From: MGOM01 sp035455265
GTDB taxonomy: Bacteria; Chloroflexota; Anaerolineae; Anaerolineales; E44-bin32
NCBI GenBank assembly: GCA_035455265.1
Contig: DATIFK010000245.1
Span: forward strand, 1 to 16,247
Length of the DNA stretch: 16,247 nt
Reading direction: 5' to 3'
The position numbers were made by a program, and so were the translations under genes. Shown piece by piece: positions 7,523 to 13,927 of the stretch; the first letter of the stretch is position 1; the number at the start of each line of letters is the position of its first letter. The notes under the pieces were generated by a model. The model made no database searches and was not told where the DNA came from. It worked only from the letters and a program-made list of their open reading frames with translations.

Positions 7523-8205
7523 ACCCTCGACGTCACGTGTTGTCCATGATGACCGTGCTGGCGTTGGCCGGCCTGGCGTGCAGCCTGACCGGCACGCCGG
7601 CGGCGCCAACGCCGACGGTTCCGCCGCCCCAGCCCACCGAAACCCTGCCGCCTCTCCCCAGTGATACGCCGGTCCCGGTTGCCACCCTGCCCTCCGGCAG
7701 CGGGGCGTGCCAGGCAACCAGCTCGGTCGACATCACCATCTACACTCGGCCCTCGCTGTCCGCCGACGTCTTCAGCACCATTACGCTGACCGATCCTGTG
7801 ACGATCACCTCCACCAGCGCCGACGGCTGGCTCGGTTTCGACCCGGGCGTGGCGCAGGCGGCCAACATCGGGGTCTTCCGCTTGCGTTGGATCCCGCCGG
7901 GAGCTTCCGTCACATTGACGGGCAACTGTGCCGGCCTGCCGGTCGAATCCTGGGTTCCAGCGCCGGGCGTCTGCTATCAGATGTCGATGGGGCCCGTGGA
8001 CGTGCATACGGCGGCCGATCCGACGTCCGCGGTGTCTCACACACTGATGGTCGGTGAGTTCGTTTCGGTGACCGGTCGGACGGCGACGGGGTGGCTGTTC
8101 GTCAATGGCAATGACGGCAACGTGCCGGGCGTCGTCGGCTTCATCGCCGAGCTGGAGATGAACGCCAGCGGCCCGTGCGACTCGATCCCGACGGTTTCGC
8201 CCTAG
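7519..8205 (+). CDS. Lipoprotein with two tandem SH3-like domains
   Basis: A 228-residue predicted lipoprotein. The signal ends ALAGLAC with Cys21; the -3 Gly is a less usual lipobox residue. Residues 26-60 are a Pro/Thr linker. Two similar beta units follow: about 64-140 (VDITIYTRPSLSADVFSTI ... GWLGFD) and about 152-220 (VDVHTAADPTSAVSHTLMV ... GWLFVN). Each unit is bracketed by cysteines (64/137 and 152/220) that could form one disulfide per domain. GGAGG at 7510-7514 fixes the ATG at 7519, which overlaps the preceding stop by ATGA. The same frame is open far upstream, but that part lies under the two membrane-protein genes and is a shadow. It is likely a surface protein made with its two membrane neighbours. 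Confidence 0.85.
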   Translation: MNPRRHVLSMMTVLALAGLACSLTGTPAAPTPTVPPPQPTETLPPLPSDTPVPVATLPSGSGACQATSSVDITIYTRPSLSADVFSTITLTDPVTITSTSADGWLGFDPGVAQAANIGVFRLRWIPPGASVTLTGNCAGLPVESWVPAPGVCYQMSMGPVDVHTAADPTSAVSHTLMVGEFVSVTGRTATGWLFVNGNDGNVPGVVGFIAELEMNASGPCDSIPTVSP

Positions 8206-8234
8206 CCTGCCGATTGCACCTTCGGAAGACGTAC

Positions 8235-8262
8235 AACGAGGGAGCCGCGAGGCCCCCTCGTT
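8235..8262. terminator. Bidirectional terminator-like hairpin between convergent genes
   Basis: AACGAGGG (8235-8242) pairs with CCCTCGTT (8255-8262), and after one mismatch GCC pairs with GGC around a GCGA loop, a GNRA-type tetraloop. It stands in the 90-base gap between the end of the SH3 lipoprotein gene (+) and the end of the membrane-protein gene (-). No U-run follows on either side. Confidence 0.7.
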
Positions 8263-8295
8263 CCATCACACGCGCTGGAGGCGGGTCAGCCGGGC

Positions 8296-9144
8296 CTAGG
8301 TTGCGGCCTGAAGCGTTCCGGCGTCGGCCTGCATGCGGTAGCCGATCAGCAGCAATCCGGCCGAGGTCAGCACCACGGCCACGAGAGTGCTCCATTCAGG
8401 CGCCTGCCCGCTGACCGAATCCACACCGGCGATGCCGATGCCGACGAGCAAGGGGATGCCAATCCCCGCCAGAATCGGCGCGAAGTTCCAACGCGAGAAC
8501 ACTCGCCGCCGTATGGCGACGACGCCGAAGACGGCCAGCGCCAGATTCATGGCCACGAAACCGCCCATCCAGACCTGCCATCCGAAATCGATGGAGTTCA
8601 TGGCCAGCATCCCACCGAGGGAGACGACGCCGCCGATGATGGCGAGCAGCAGCAGAGCGGCGCCCAGGCTTCCACTCCGGCCGGTGTAGCCGGCGCGCAA
8701 TCCGAGAAGACCGATGACGAACAGGACCTGACCGAGGGCCAAACCGACGGCCTGGCTGATCTCGTAGATGGCGTCCACTCCGCCGATGGGATCCATGTCG
8801 TAGCTGTCGAAACTCCCGAGGATCAGGCCGGCGGCGAACAGCACCGCACCGGCCATCAAAGCCCAACCACTCCAGCGCACGAACATCTCACGACTCATGT
8901 CGATGCCCTTTTCGATGTGCTCCTCGACCGTCGTCTGGACGAGATCGAGCGAAGTGTGGGCCCACAGGATGGCCATTCCGGTCAGCCCGCCGCGGCCGTA
9001 ATCGCGCCGGCAGACATCGCGGAACACCTGCGTCATGTGGGGTCCATATTCCGCCCGGAACCGCCCCGGATAGGCGGCCAGGAGCCAGGTGTAGAGGCGG
9101 ACGGAGAGTTCGACGGGAGCGGGCGCCGAGGGACTGGCTCTCAT
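8296..9144 (-). CDS. Six-TM membrane protein with permease-prefix-like N-terminus, paired with PadR
   Basis: A 282-residue protein. Residues 15-80 are soluble and resemble the prefix seen before permease domains in PadR-linked proteins of Acidobacteria and Chloroflexota (LLAAYPGRFRAEYGPHMTQVFRDVCR, then LDLVQTTVEEHIEKG). Six hydrophobic helices follow at about 92-111, 128-148, 158-180, 193-212, 222-242 and 252-270. There is no ATPase or FtsX-type extracellular domain, so a transport role is not shown. The ATG at 9144 is preferred because GGAG lies 6 bases upstream. Longer in-frame starts reach into a dispersed repeat. The gene follows PadR closely and is probably in the same transcript and under its control. 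Confidence 0.8.
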   Translation of the reverse strand: MRASPSAPAPVELSVRLYTWLLAAYPGRFRAEYGPHMTQVFRDVCRRDYGRGGLTGMAILWAHTSLDLVQTTVEEHIEKGIDMSREMFVRWSGWALMAGAVLFAAGLILGSFDSYDMDPIGGVDAIYEISQAVGLALGQVLFVIGLLGLRAGYTGRSGSLGAALLLLAIIGGVVSLGGMLAMNSIDFGWQVWMGGFVAMNLALAVFGVVAIRRRVFSRWNFAPILAGIGIPLLVGIGIAGVDSVSGQAPEWSTLVAVVLTSAGLLLIGYRMQADAGTLQAAT

Positions 9145-9155
9145 CGGGATCTCCG

Positions 9156-9200
9156 TCATCCTGAACGCAGCGAAGCAACCGGAAGGGTGCTCCGCGATCC
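9156..9200 (-). repeat. Dispersed repeat fragment at the PadR 3' end
   Basis: On the - strand it reads CACCCTTCCGG, then TTGCTTCGCTGCGTTCAGGA and TGACGGA. This resembles the scattered TTCGCTGCGCTCAGGATGAC repeat that often yields spurious LRxxQDD or FAAFRMT peptides. It supplies the last codons and stop of padR and the leader of the next gene. Confidence 0.6.
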
Positions 9201-9554
9201 GGCCACAGCCCACACGTGCTTGCGACGAGCGAGCGCCATCAGTTCGGCCATGCGCTCGGTTTCCCTGCGGAGCACTTTGCGTCCCAGGCCGCTCTGGCGG
9301 TAGTACCGCCGGCGCTCATCGTCGAGTGTGGGGTCGGGCCGGTCATCGCTCTCTTCGATCAAGCCGGCCGCCAGCATGCGCTTGATCGAGCCGTAGAGCG
9401 TCCCGGGGCCCATCTGGACTCTGCCGTCCGTCGCGCCTTCGATGTCCTGCATGATGGCATAGCCGTGCTTCTCGCCGTCGGCCAGCGCCAGCAGGATGTG
9501 AAAGACCGCCGGGGTCAGGGGGAGAAAGCTCTCGGGAGTTGCTGCCTTCGCCAT
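9156..9554 (-). CDS. PadR-family transcriptional regulator
   Basis: A 132-residue winged-helix regulator. The family core is clear: LPLTPAVFHILLALADGEKHGYAIMQDIE (helices 1-2), the recognition helix and wing GPGTLYGSIKRMLAAGLIEE (49-68), then RRRYYRQSGLGRKVLRRE and a short C-terminal dimer helix, as in the short PadR subclass. The last 16 or so residues (GSRSTLPVASLRSG) come from a dispersed repeat, so the native C-terminus may have been replaced. AAGGAG (9563-9568) lies 8 bases before the ATG. PadR proteins usually repress a neighbouring membrane-protein or transporter gene and their own promoter. Here the target is probably the six-TM gene downstream and the palindromes beside the promoter. 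Confidence 0.95.
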   Translation of the reverse strand: MAKAATPESFLPLTPAVFHILLALADGEKHGYAIMQDIEGATDGRVQMGPGTLYGSIKRMLAAGLIEESDDRPDPTLDDERRRYYRQSGLGRKVLRRETERMAELMALARRKHVWAVAGSRSTLPVASLRSG

Positions 9555-9577
9555 GGGCCAAGCTCCTTCTCGACGGC

Positions 9578-9596
9578 TACATCTGCGCAGAATGTA
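9578..9596 (-). promoter_or_regulatory. Palindrome, possible PadR operator
   Basis: TACAT-CTGCGCAG-A-ATGTA is a near-perfect palindrome just downstream of the predicted transcription start. A second inverted repeat, TATCC-GTTGT-GGATA (9595-9609), abuts it and overlaps the start region. Their position fits autoregulation by PadR. The sites are inferred, not proven. Confidence 0.45.
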
Positions 9597-9608
9597 TCCG
9601 TTGTGGAT

Positions 9609-9636
9609 ATAGTAGCGGCGAAATCGGACTTGTCAA
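9609..9636 (-). promoter_or_regulatory. Promoter of the padR-membrane protein operon
   Basis: On the - strand a perfect TTGACA (9631-9636) is followed after 16 bases by TACTAT (9609-9614). It is the best sigma-70-type promoter in the window, in a locally AT-rich spot, and lies about 55 bases before the padR ATG. Confidence 0.7.
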
Positions 9637-9812
9637 GGGGGAATTCAAAGCGAGGCTGGGGGTGCCGTCCGCGGCCGGCGCGCTTCGATGATGGTCGGAG
9701 CGTAGCGAGGGGTTGCGCCCACATCGTCCCGGCCATCTCGCCGCCTCGGCACACCTCGTTCGGAGCGCGAGAACCGGCCCGGACGGGATGCCGTCGGCTG
9801 GGGGCTGTCGTG
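9637..9812. other. Intergenic gap with no recognised element
   Basis: This gap lies between the 3' end of the flavoprotein gene and the padR promoter. I see no gene, RNA or clear terminator in it. It is GC-rich with some short tandem-like text (GGTCGGAGCGTAGCGAGG) that may be remnant repeat. Confidence 0.4.
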
Positions 9813-10844
9813 CTACAAAGACGAGCGCTCGCTGGAGTGCCCGGGGAAGACTTTTCCGCCCGGGCGGACCACGGTATACGCGTAGTTGACCGCCACCGTG
9901 ACCTGCCCATAGCCGATGACGATCAAGTTGAGGGGGTCTATGTCCTCCTGGAGAGCGACATCCCCGGCCGCATACACGCCGGGCAGGTTGGTCTCCATCT
10001 TGCTGTTGACCTTGACGTAGCGCCGGCCGATCGTCTCCAGGCCCCATTCGCGGATCGGCCCCAGGTCGGCCTTGAACCCCAGGGCCAGGATGACCTCGTC
10101 TACGGGGATGGTCGTCTCCGCCTGAGTGCGGTTGTCGAAGATCACGGCGCGCTCGACGTGGTCGTTCCCCTGGAGCTGGCGCACTTCGTAGAACACCTTA
10201 ACGTCCACCTTGGAGGTCTGCAGGGCATTGACCGAGGCGTCGTGGGCGCGGAAGCCCTCGCGCCGGTGGATCAACGTTACCTGTTTGGCGATCGGCTCCA
10301 GCGCCAGCGCCCAGTCGACGGCCGAGTCGCCGCCGCCGACGATCAGCACCTGCTTGCCGGCGAACACCTGCAGATCGTGCGCCAGATAGGCGACGCCTCG
10401 GCCCTCGAAGCGCGTGACGCTGTCGTTGGCCAGCTTGGCCGGCTCGAAGGCGCCGATGCCGGCGGCCAGGACGACCGTCCGGGTCAGGTGCTCGCCCTTG
10501 TCGGTGCCGATGCGCCAGCACGTTTCGCCCTCGGCGCCGCCGGGCAGCGGGACGCGCGTCAGGGTTTGGGCGCGCTGCTCCAACGCCATCGCCGGCTTCC
10601 ATTGCCCGGCTTGCTCCGCCAGGTTGTCGACCAGTTCCTTCGATCGGATGGCGCGGAACCCCGGCGTGTCGAAGATCATCTTCTCGGGGTAGAGGGCGAT
10701 GAGCTGCCCTCCTGGCTGCGGCAGCGCGTCGATGATCTTGACGCTCATCTCGCGCAGGCCGGCGTAGAATGCGCCGAACAGGCCGCTGGGCCCGGCGCCG
10801 ATGAACGTGATGTCGTAAACCTCGTTGGGCGGAACAGTGCTCAT
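9813..10844 (-). CDS. Ferredoxin--NADP+ reductase-like FAD flavoprotein (thioredoxin-reductase-fold type)
   Basis: A 343-residue two-dinucleotide-domain flavoprotein. FAD-binding GAGPSG is at 16-21, PQPGGQL at 42-48, NADPH-binding GGGDSA at 170-175 with the downstream HRREGFRA (193-200) expected to hold the 2'-phosphate, and the second FAD motif YAAGDV at 291-296. The redox CxxC of thioredoxin reductases is absent, since the site reads GGGDSAVDWA, and the C-terminus VFPGHSSE is typical of the YumC-type reductases. It would pass electrons between NADPH and ferredoxin or flavodoxin in the cytoplasm. The frame stays open to 10940, but that part is repeat sequence; MSTVPPNEVYDITFIG at 10844 is the real start. 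The nearest ribosome site is poor. Confidence 0.92.
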   Translation of the reverse strand: MSTVPPNEVYDITFIGAGPSGLFGAFYAGLREMSVKIIDALPQPGGQLIALYPEKMIFDTPGFRAIRSKELVDNLAEQAGQWKPAMALEQRAQTLTRVPLPGGAEGETCWRIGTDKGEHLTRTVVLAAGIGAFEPAKLANDSVTRFEGRGVAYLAHDLQVFAGKQVLIVGGGDSAVDWALALEPIAKQVTLIHRREGFRAHDASVNALQTSKVDVKVFYEVRQLQGNDHVERAVIFDNRTQAETTIPVDEVILALGFKADLGPIREWGLETIGRRYVKVNSKMETNLPGVYAAGDVALQEDIDPLNLIVIGYGQVTVAVNYAYTVVRPGGKVFPGHSSERSSL

Positions 10845-10875
10845 GGGCAGGCGTGTCCGTGATCCGGGAACCGCG

Positions 10876-10881
10876 ATTATA
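10876..10881 (-). promoter_or_regulatory. -10 box (TATAAT) of the flavoprotein gene
   Basis: A perfect TATAAT on the - strand is 31 bases before the ATG at 10844. It sits beside the repeat tract, which would provide the -35 region (CACTCACCACTA text, no good hexamer). Confidence 0.5.
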
Positions 10882-10883
10882 CC

Positions 10884-10955
10884 TAGTGGTGAGTGGTTAG
10901 TGGTCAGTGGCCGGAGGCCTACAAACTGACCACATGCCACTGGCCACTGACCACT
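10884..10955. repeat. Inverted repeat of the GTCAGTGG dispersed family
   Basis: AGTGGTCAGTGGCC (10899-10912) and GGCCACTGACCACT (10942-10955) are perfect 14-base inverted copies around a 29-base loop. Degenerate GTGGTGAGTGGTTAGTGG text flanks the first arm. Lying between the rhomboid stop and the flavoprotein promoter, the hairpin may end the gmk-rhomboid transcript. Confidence 0.75.
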
Positions 10956-10961
10956 GTTCTT

Positions 10962-11708
10962 TCACCGCACCAGCAGGATCACCAGCGCCGCCACCGCCAG
11001 GAGAACAGCCGCCGCGACCGCGGCGCGCCCGCGCACGTCGCCCCAGCGCCGCTGATCGACCACATGCGTCGCGCCGTCTTCGGTGGCGACGGCGGCGAAG
11101 CGCGGTCCGAGCAGCCATCCGCAGGCCGCCCCGGCCACCAGGCCTCCCAGGTGGCCCCAGCCGTCGATCCCGGGAGTCAGACTGAGGATGAGGTTCAGCG
11201 CCAGCACGACGCCAATCTGGCGAAGCTGGGCCTGAGCGGCCGGGCCGAAGAGCTTGCGGTGCGTGTACAGGAAGGCCGTCAGGGCCCCCAGCAAGCCAAA
11301 GATGGCGCCCGAGGCGCCCACCGACGGGCCTGGATTGAGCGCCAGGCTCAAGACCACGCCGCTGACCCCCGACAGCAGGTACACCGTCAGCAGGCGCGCC
11401 CGCCCGAAGAAGCGTTCGACGGCCGGGCCGATGACGTACAACGAGTACATGTTGACCGCCAGGTGGATTACCCCGGCGTGGATGAAGATCGGGGCGACCA
11501 GCCGCCACAACTGGCCGGCCTGAAGCCCGCCGCGGTCCTTCATCCCCCAGGTCAGGACCAGGTCGAGGCCACGCGTCAGCAGGGAGGCTTCCTGCACCGC
11601 AAAGACCGCCACGGTGACGGCCAGCAATCCGAGCGTTGCCGGGGCGCGGCGCCGCAGCCACGTCAGGCTGCCCGCGGCGGGCGATCGCACGGGTGCGGCT
11701 TCCGTCAC
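10962..11708 (-). CDS. Rhomboid-family intramembrane serine protease
   Basis: A 248-residue membrane protease. The catalytic dyad is visible: Ser133 in GASGAIFG and His186 in GWGHLGGLVAGAACGW. The helix-2 motif HxxxxHxxxN is present (His77, His82, Asn86). WRLVAPIFIHAG precedes it, as usual. Six core helices plus one extra N-terminal (24-40) and one C-terminal hydrophobic segment (VAAAVLLAVAALVILLVR) can be seen. The start is the GTG at 11708, whose GTGA overlaps the TGA of gmk; a long open frame upstream lies over gmk and is a shadow. Rhomboids cut transmembrane helices of substrate proteins inside the membrane. No substrate can be named. Confidence 0.93.
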   Translation of the reverse strand: MTEAAPVRSPAAGSLTWLRRRAPATLGLLAVTVAVFAVQEASLLTRGLDLVLTWGMKDRGGLQAGQLWRLVAPIFIHAGVIHLAVNMYSLYVIGPAVERFFGRARLLTVYLLSGVSGVVLSLALNPGPSVGASGAIFGLLGALTAFLYTHRKLFGPAAQAQLRQIGVVLALNLILSLTPGIDGWGHLGGLVAGAACGWLLGPRFAAVATEDGATHVVDQRRWGDVRGRAAVAAAVLLAVAALVILLVR

Positions 11709-12322
11709 AGGGTTACCCGGCGCGGCTGGGTGCGGCAGTGTTCGGCTTCCAGGATGGCGAGGATGACGTCGACCGTGTGGTCCAGGTGGTGGTCGGGGTT
11801 GACGACGACGTAGTCGAACAGGTCGATTCGCTGAAGTTCCTGCCGGGCCGTCTCCAGGCGGAGCTGCAGATCGTCGCCGCCTTCGGTGTGGCGGGCGCGC
11901 AGGCGGGCGGCCAGTTCGGCTTCGTCGCGCGTCGTCAGGAAGATGAGCAACGCCTCGGGGCACAGCGAGCGGATGGTGGCGGCGCCCTGGACGTCGATGC
12001 GCAGCAGCACGTCCTGACCGCTGGCCAGGGCCCGGCGGACCTGCTCCTTGGGGATGCCCTTGTAGTCGTTGTAGACGTGGGCGTGCTCGAGCATTTCGCC
12101 GCGCTCGATCATCCCGGCGAAGGCCTCCGGGGTGACGAAGAAGTAGTCGCGTCCGTCGATCTCGTTGGGACGGCGCGGCCGGGTGGTGACGGTGACGACG
12201 AAGTGGAAGGGCAGGCCGCGCTCTTTCATGCGCTGCAGCACGGCATCCTTGCCGACGCCCGAAGGCCCCGACAGGACGGTCAACAGCGGCGCAGCCTGGC
12301 GATGGAGGAGGTCGTCGAGCAC
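11705..12322 (-). CDS. gmk: Guanylate kinase
   Basis: Phosphorylates GMP to GDP using ATP in purine nucleotide synthesis. The P-loop GPSGVGKD is at 19-26. The GMP-binding stretch VTTRPRRPNEIDGRDYFF (44-62) and the following GEMLEHAHVYNDYKGIP are canonical. The later RIDVQGA and IFLTTRDEAELAARLRAR (lid and arginine) are also in place. The frame is open to an ATG at 12430, but the extra 36 residues look non-native, cross the predicted -10 box and overlap the divergent gene. The GTG at 12322 gives 205 residues, the usual length, though it lacks a strong ribosome site. It is followed by and coupled to the rhomboid gene through a GTGA overlap. Confidence 0.93.
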   Translation of the reverse strand: MLDDLLHRQAAPLLTVLSGPSGVGKDAVLQRMKERGLPFHFVVTVTTRPRRPNEIDGRDYFFVTPEAFAGMIERGEMLEHAHVYNDYKGIPKEQVRRALASGQDVLLRIDVQGAATIRSLCPEALLIFLTTRDEAELAARLRARHTEGGDDLQLRLETARQELQRIDLFDYVVVNPDHHLDHTVDVILAILEAEHCRTQPRRVTL

Positions 12323-12394
12323 GCTTGAGGGCCTGAAGGCGGTTCGCCTCGCGGGCGGGCGCCCGCATGGCGCCGGCCCGGACGGGGCGCGCTC

Positions 12395-12402
12395 AGTATA
12401 AT
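12395..12402. promoter_or_regulatory. Shared, overlapping -10 boxes of gmk (-) and the FmdB-type gene (+)
   Basis: AGTATAAT reads TATAAT on the + strand (12397-12402) and TATACT on the - strand (12395-12400). The first faces the zinc-ribbon gene, with its ATG 20 bases on and a GAGG site at 12409-12412. The second faces gmk, giving a leader of about 65 bases before the GTG. Neither has a clear -35. Confidence 0.5.
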
Positions 12403-12422
12403 CCAGTTGAGGTAGGCTCTCG

Positions 12423-12815
12423 ATGCCCACGTACGATTACCGTTGTCAGGACTGCCGCAAGCGATCCGCCGTCTACCAGAGCTACGCCGACTACGGACGA
12501 CAGCCGGTCGCCTGCCCCCACTGCGGCAGCCACAACCTGAAGCGGCTCATCAGCCGCGTGCGCGTCTTGCGCTCCGAGGAGTCGCGGCTCGATTCGCTGT
12601 CGGACCCGTCGGAGTGGGGCGATGTCGACGAGGACGACCCGCGCTCGATGGCCCGCGCCATGCGCCGCATGGGGCAGGAGATGGGCGAGGAGATGCCGCC
12701 CGAATTTGACGAGGTGGTCGATCGCCTGGAGGAGGGCGAGGATCCCGAGGCGATCGAGAAGAGCATGCCCGACCTCGGCGGCCCCGGAGGCGGTGACGAT
12801 CTCGACTTCGATTAG
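12423..12815 (+). CDS. FmdB-family zinc-ribbon protein
   Basis: A 130-residue protein. The N-terminal 40 residues are the FmdB/CxxC_CxxC_SSSS type zinc ribbon: MPTYDYRCQDC, then ACPHCGS, giving Cys8, Cys11, Cys31 and Cys34. The rest is a charged, mostly acidic tail with a Met/Glu-rich segment (MARAMRRMGQEMGEEMPPEF, 76-95) predicted helical and a Gly/Asp end (GGPGGGDDLDFD). The family is widespread, named from a regulatory protein of methylotrophs, and has no settled role. ATG spacing (10 bases after GAGG) supports the start. It is divergently transcribed from gmk. Confidence 0.88.
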   Translation: MPTYDYRCQDCRKRSAVYQSYADYGRQPVACPHCGSHNLKRLISRVRVLRSEESRLDSLSDPSEWGDVDEDDPRSMARAMRRMGQEMGEEMPPEFDEVVDRLEEGEDPEAIEKSMPDLGGPGGGDDLDFD

Positions 12816-12912
12816 CCCTTCGACTTCGGCCGCACGGGCTCGGCTTCTGCATCCGGGAATGCGAAGCGGCCTCCGCTCAGGGCGGGCTCCCCGCCGCCTG
12901 CCGCCCAAAAAG

Positions 12913-12981
12913 GTCACCAGTCTCCAGTTGCCAGTCAAGCTGGGCCCAACCTGACAACTGACGACTGACCACTGACGACTG
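12913..12981 (+). repeat. Dispersed repeat, left copy flanking the 12984-13712 gene
   Basis: GTCACCAGTCTCCAGTTGCC and AGTCAA (12913-12938) are followed by an array of CTGACAACTGACGACTGACC units up to the base before the gene. The same element, 26 bases with three mismatches, recurs at 13787-13812 in the same orientation. Confidence 0.75.
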
Positions 12982-12983
12982 CC

Positions 12984-13712
12984 GTGCGATCCTCGACCCT
13001 GATCCGCCTCTTTGGCGTCCTTGCCGGCCTTCAATTCCTGTTCGCCGTCTTCGCTTTCGTGGTGCTCACCGCCGCCGACCCCATCGCCCACGCCCGCATC
13101 GGGATGGGCCTGGGCCTGTACCTCTTCTGGATCATGCTCGGCGGGATGGTCATGCTTGCCGGGCGCGGCCCGATCGCGACCTTCGTCCAGACGGTCCGCC
13201 TCGGCTGGCGAGTCAAGTTCGTCCTGTTCTGCACTCTGCTGGCGATGGCCGAGGAAGCGGTGGCGGTGGCGATGACGAACGCCGCGCCGCTGTTCGGCTT
13301 GAAGATCGGCGAAGCCTACATCACCGCCTCAGCCAACTACTGGGACGTGATCCTGGGCCACAGCGTCATCGTCTTCGTACCGATGTTCATCGCCTGGGCG
13401 TGGCTCTTGGGGCGATACCGGTTTACCCCCAACCAGGTCTTCCTGCTCTTCGGCCTCACCGGGACGCTGGCGGAAGCAACCTACGGACCGCAGCATCTCC
13501 TCGAGATCGGCATGTGGATGTTCGTGTACGGGCTGATGGTCTATCTGCCGGCGTACAGTGTGCCGCAGGATCGCCAGGGGCGGGACGCCCGCTGGTTCCA
13601 CTACCCCCTGGCGGTCGTTGTCCCGTTCCTGTTCCTGATTCTCTTGCTGCCAGTCGTCCCCCTGCTCCGTCTGCTTCGTCCCTCGATCGAGACCTCATTC
13701 CCCGGCGTCTGA
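12984..13712 (+). CDS. Multi-pass membrane protein, unknown function, between two direct repeats
   Basis: A 242-residue protein that I do not recognise. It has seven or so hydrophobic segments (about 9-30, 40-60, 78-100, 122-142, 152-166, 174-190, 207-230). Possibly functional polar residues lie inside or next to them: Glu90-Glu91, Asp121, His126, Glu164 and His171. The start is a GTG with no Shine-Dalgarno sequence, only three bases after a repeat tract; an internal Met at residue 41 would lose the first helix. It ends TGA TAG. No member of a named family fits: EE is not followed by the Arg of the CPBP proteases. The repeats on both sides make it look like an independently placed cassette. 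Confidence 0.75.
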   Translation: MRSSTLIRLFGVLAGLQFLFAVFAFVVLTAADPIAHARIGMGLGLYLFWIMLGGMVMLAGRGPIATFVQTVRLGWRVKFVLFCTLLAMAEEAVAVAMTNAAPLFGLKIGEAYITASANYWDVILGHSVIVFVPMFIAWAWLLGRYRFTPNQVFLLFGLTGTLAEATYGPQHLLEIGMWMFVYGLMVYLPAYSVPQDRQGRDARWFHYPLAVVVPFLFLILLLPVVPLLRLLRPSIETSFPGV

Positions 13713-13721
13713 TAGCGGCTC

Positions 13722-13776
13722 CCAGCCGCCCAGCCTTGAGCCGCCAGCCTTTAGCCGCCGGCTTCGCCGCAGCCTG
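13722..13776. repeat. GC-rich degenerate tandem repeat (AGCCGCCAGCCTTGAG)
   Basis: About three degenerate copies of AGCCGCCAGCCTTGAG-like units lie directly after the end of the membrane-protein gene. They resemble text found in other intergenic repeats (AGCCGCC...AGCCTTTAGCC). Confidence 0.55.
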
Positions 13777-13786
13777 AGGGTTCCCA

Positions 13787-13923
13787 GTCACCAGTTTCCA
13801 GTATCCAGTCAACGGCGCGCGGGTTGACTCCTCACCGTCGAGAAGCAAACGCCGGAAGCGCGAGTCGCCCAACGGGCGAGGAATACTGACAACTGACAAC
13901 TGACAACTGATAGCTGACGACTG
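13787..13923 (+). repeat. Dispersed repeat, right copy flanking the 12984-13712 gene
   Basis: GTCACCAGTTTCCAGTATCC and AGTCAA (13787-13812) match the left copy. A 73-base stretch without a recognised element follows, then CTGACAACTGACAACTGACA units and ACTGATAGCTGACGACTG (13886-13923) just before the stop of the convergent SH3 lipoprotein gene. Together with the GC-rich unit it fills this gap; no gene is seen in it. Confidence 0.75.
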
Positions 13924-13927
13924 CTTT

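Noticed and set aside
9813..10844. Thioredoxin reductase
   Set aside because: The fold matches, but the redox-active CxxC in the NADPH domain is absent, and the C-terminal VFPGHSSE suits the ferredoxin--NADP+ reductase subgroup.
9216..10862. 548-codon open frame on the + strand over the flavoprotein gene
   Set aside because: It is antisense to a clearly conserved reductase and to padR and has no recognisable domain; its low-complexity Arg/Gln/Asp-rich product is typical of antisense frames in high-GC DNA.
12323..12430. Longer gmk starting at the ATG at 12430
   Set aside because: The extra 36 residues look unlike Gmk, overlap the divergent gene start and cross the predicted -10 box; the GTG at 12322 gives the family length.
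12984..13712. CPBP-type (CAAX-like) intramembrane protease
   Set aside because: There is an EE pair in a helix (Glu90-Glu91), but no Arg four residues on and no FxxxH or HxxxN motifs in the right order.
12913..13923. CRISPR-like arrays in the CTGACAACTGAC tracts
   Set aside because: The units are 7 bases, degenerate and without spacers, and no cas genes are near.
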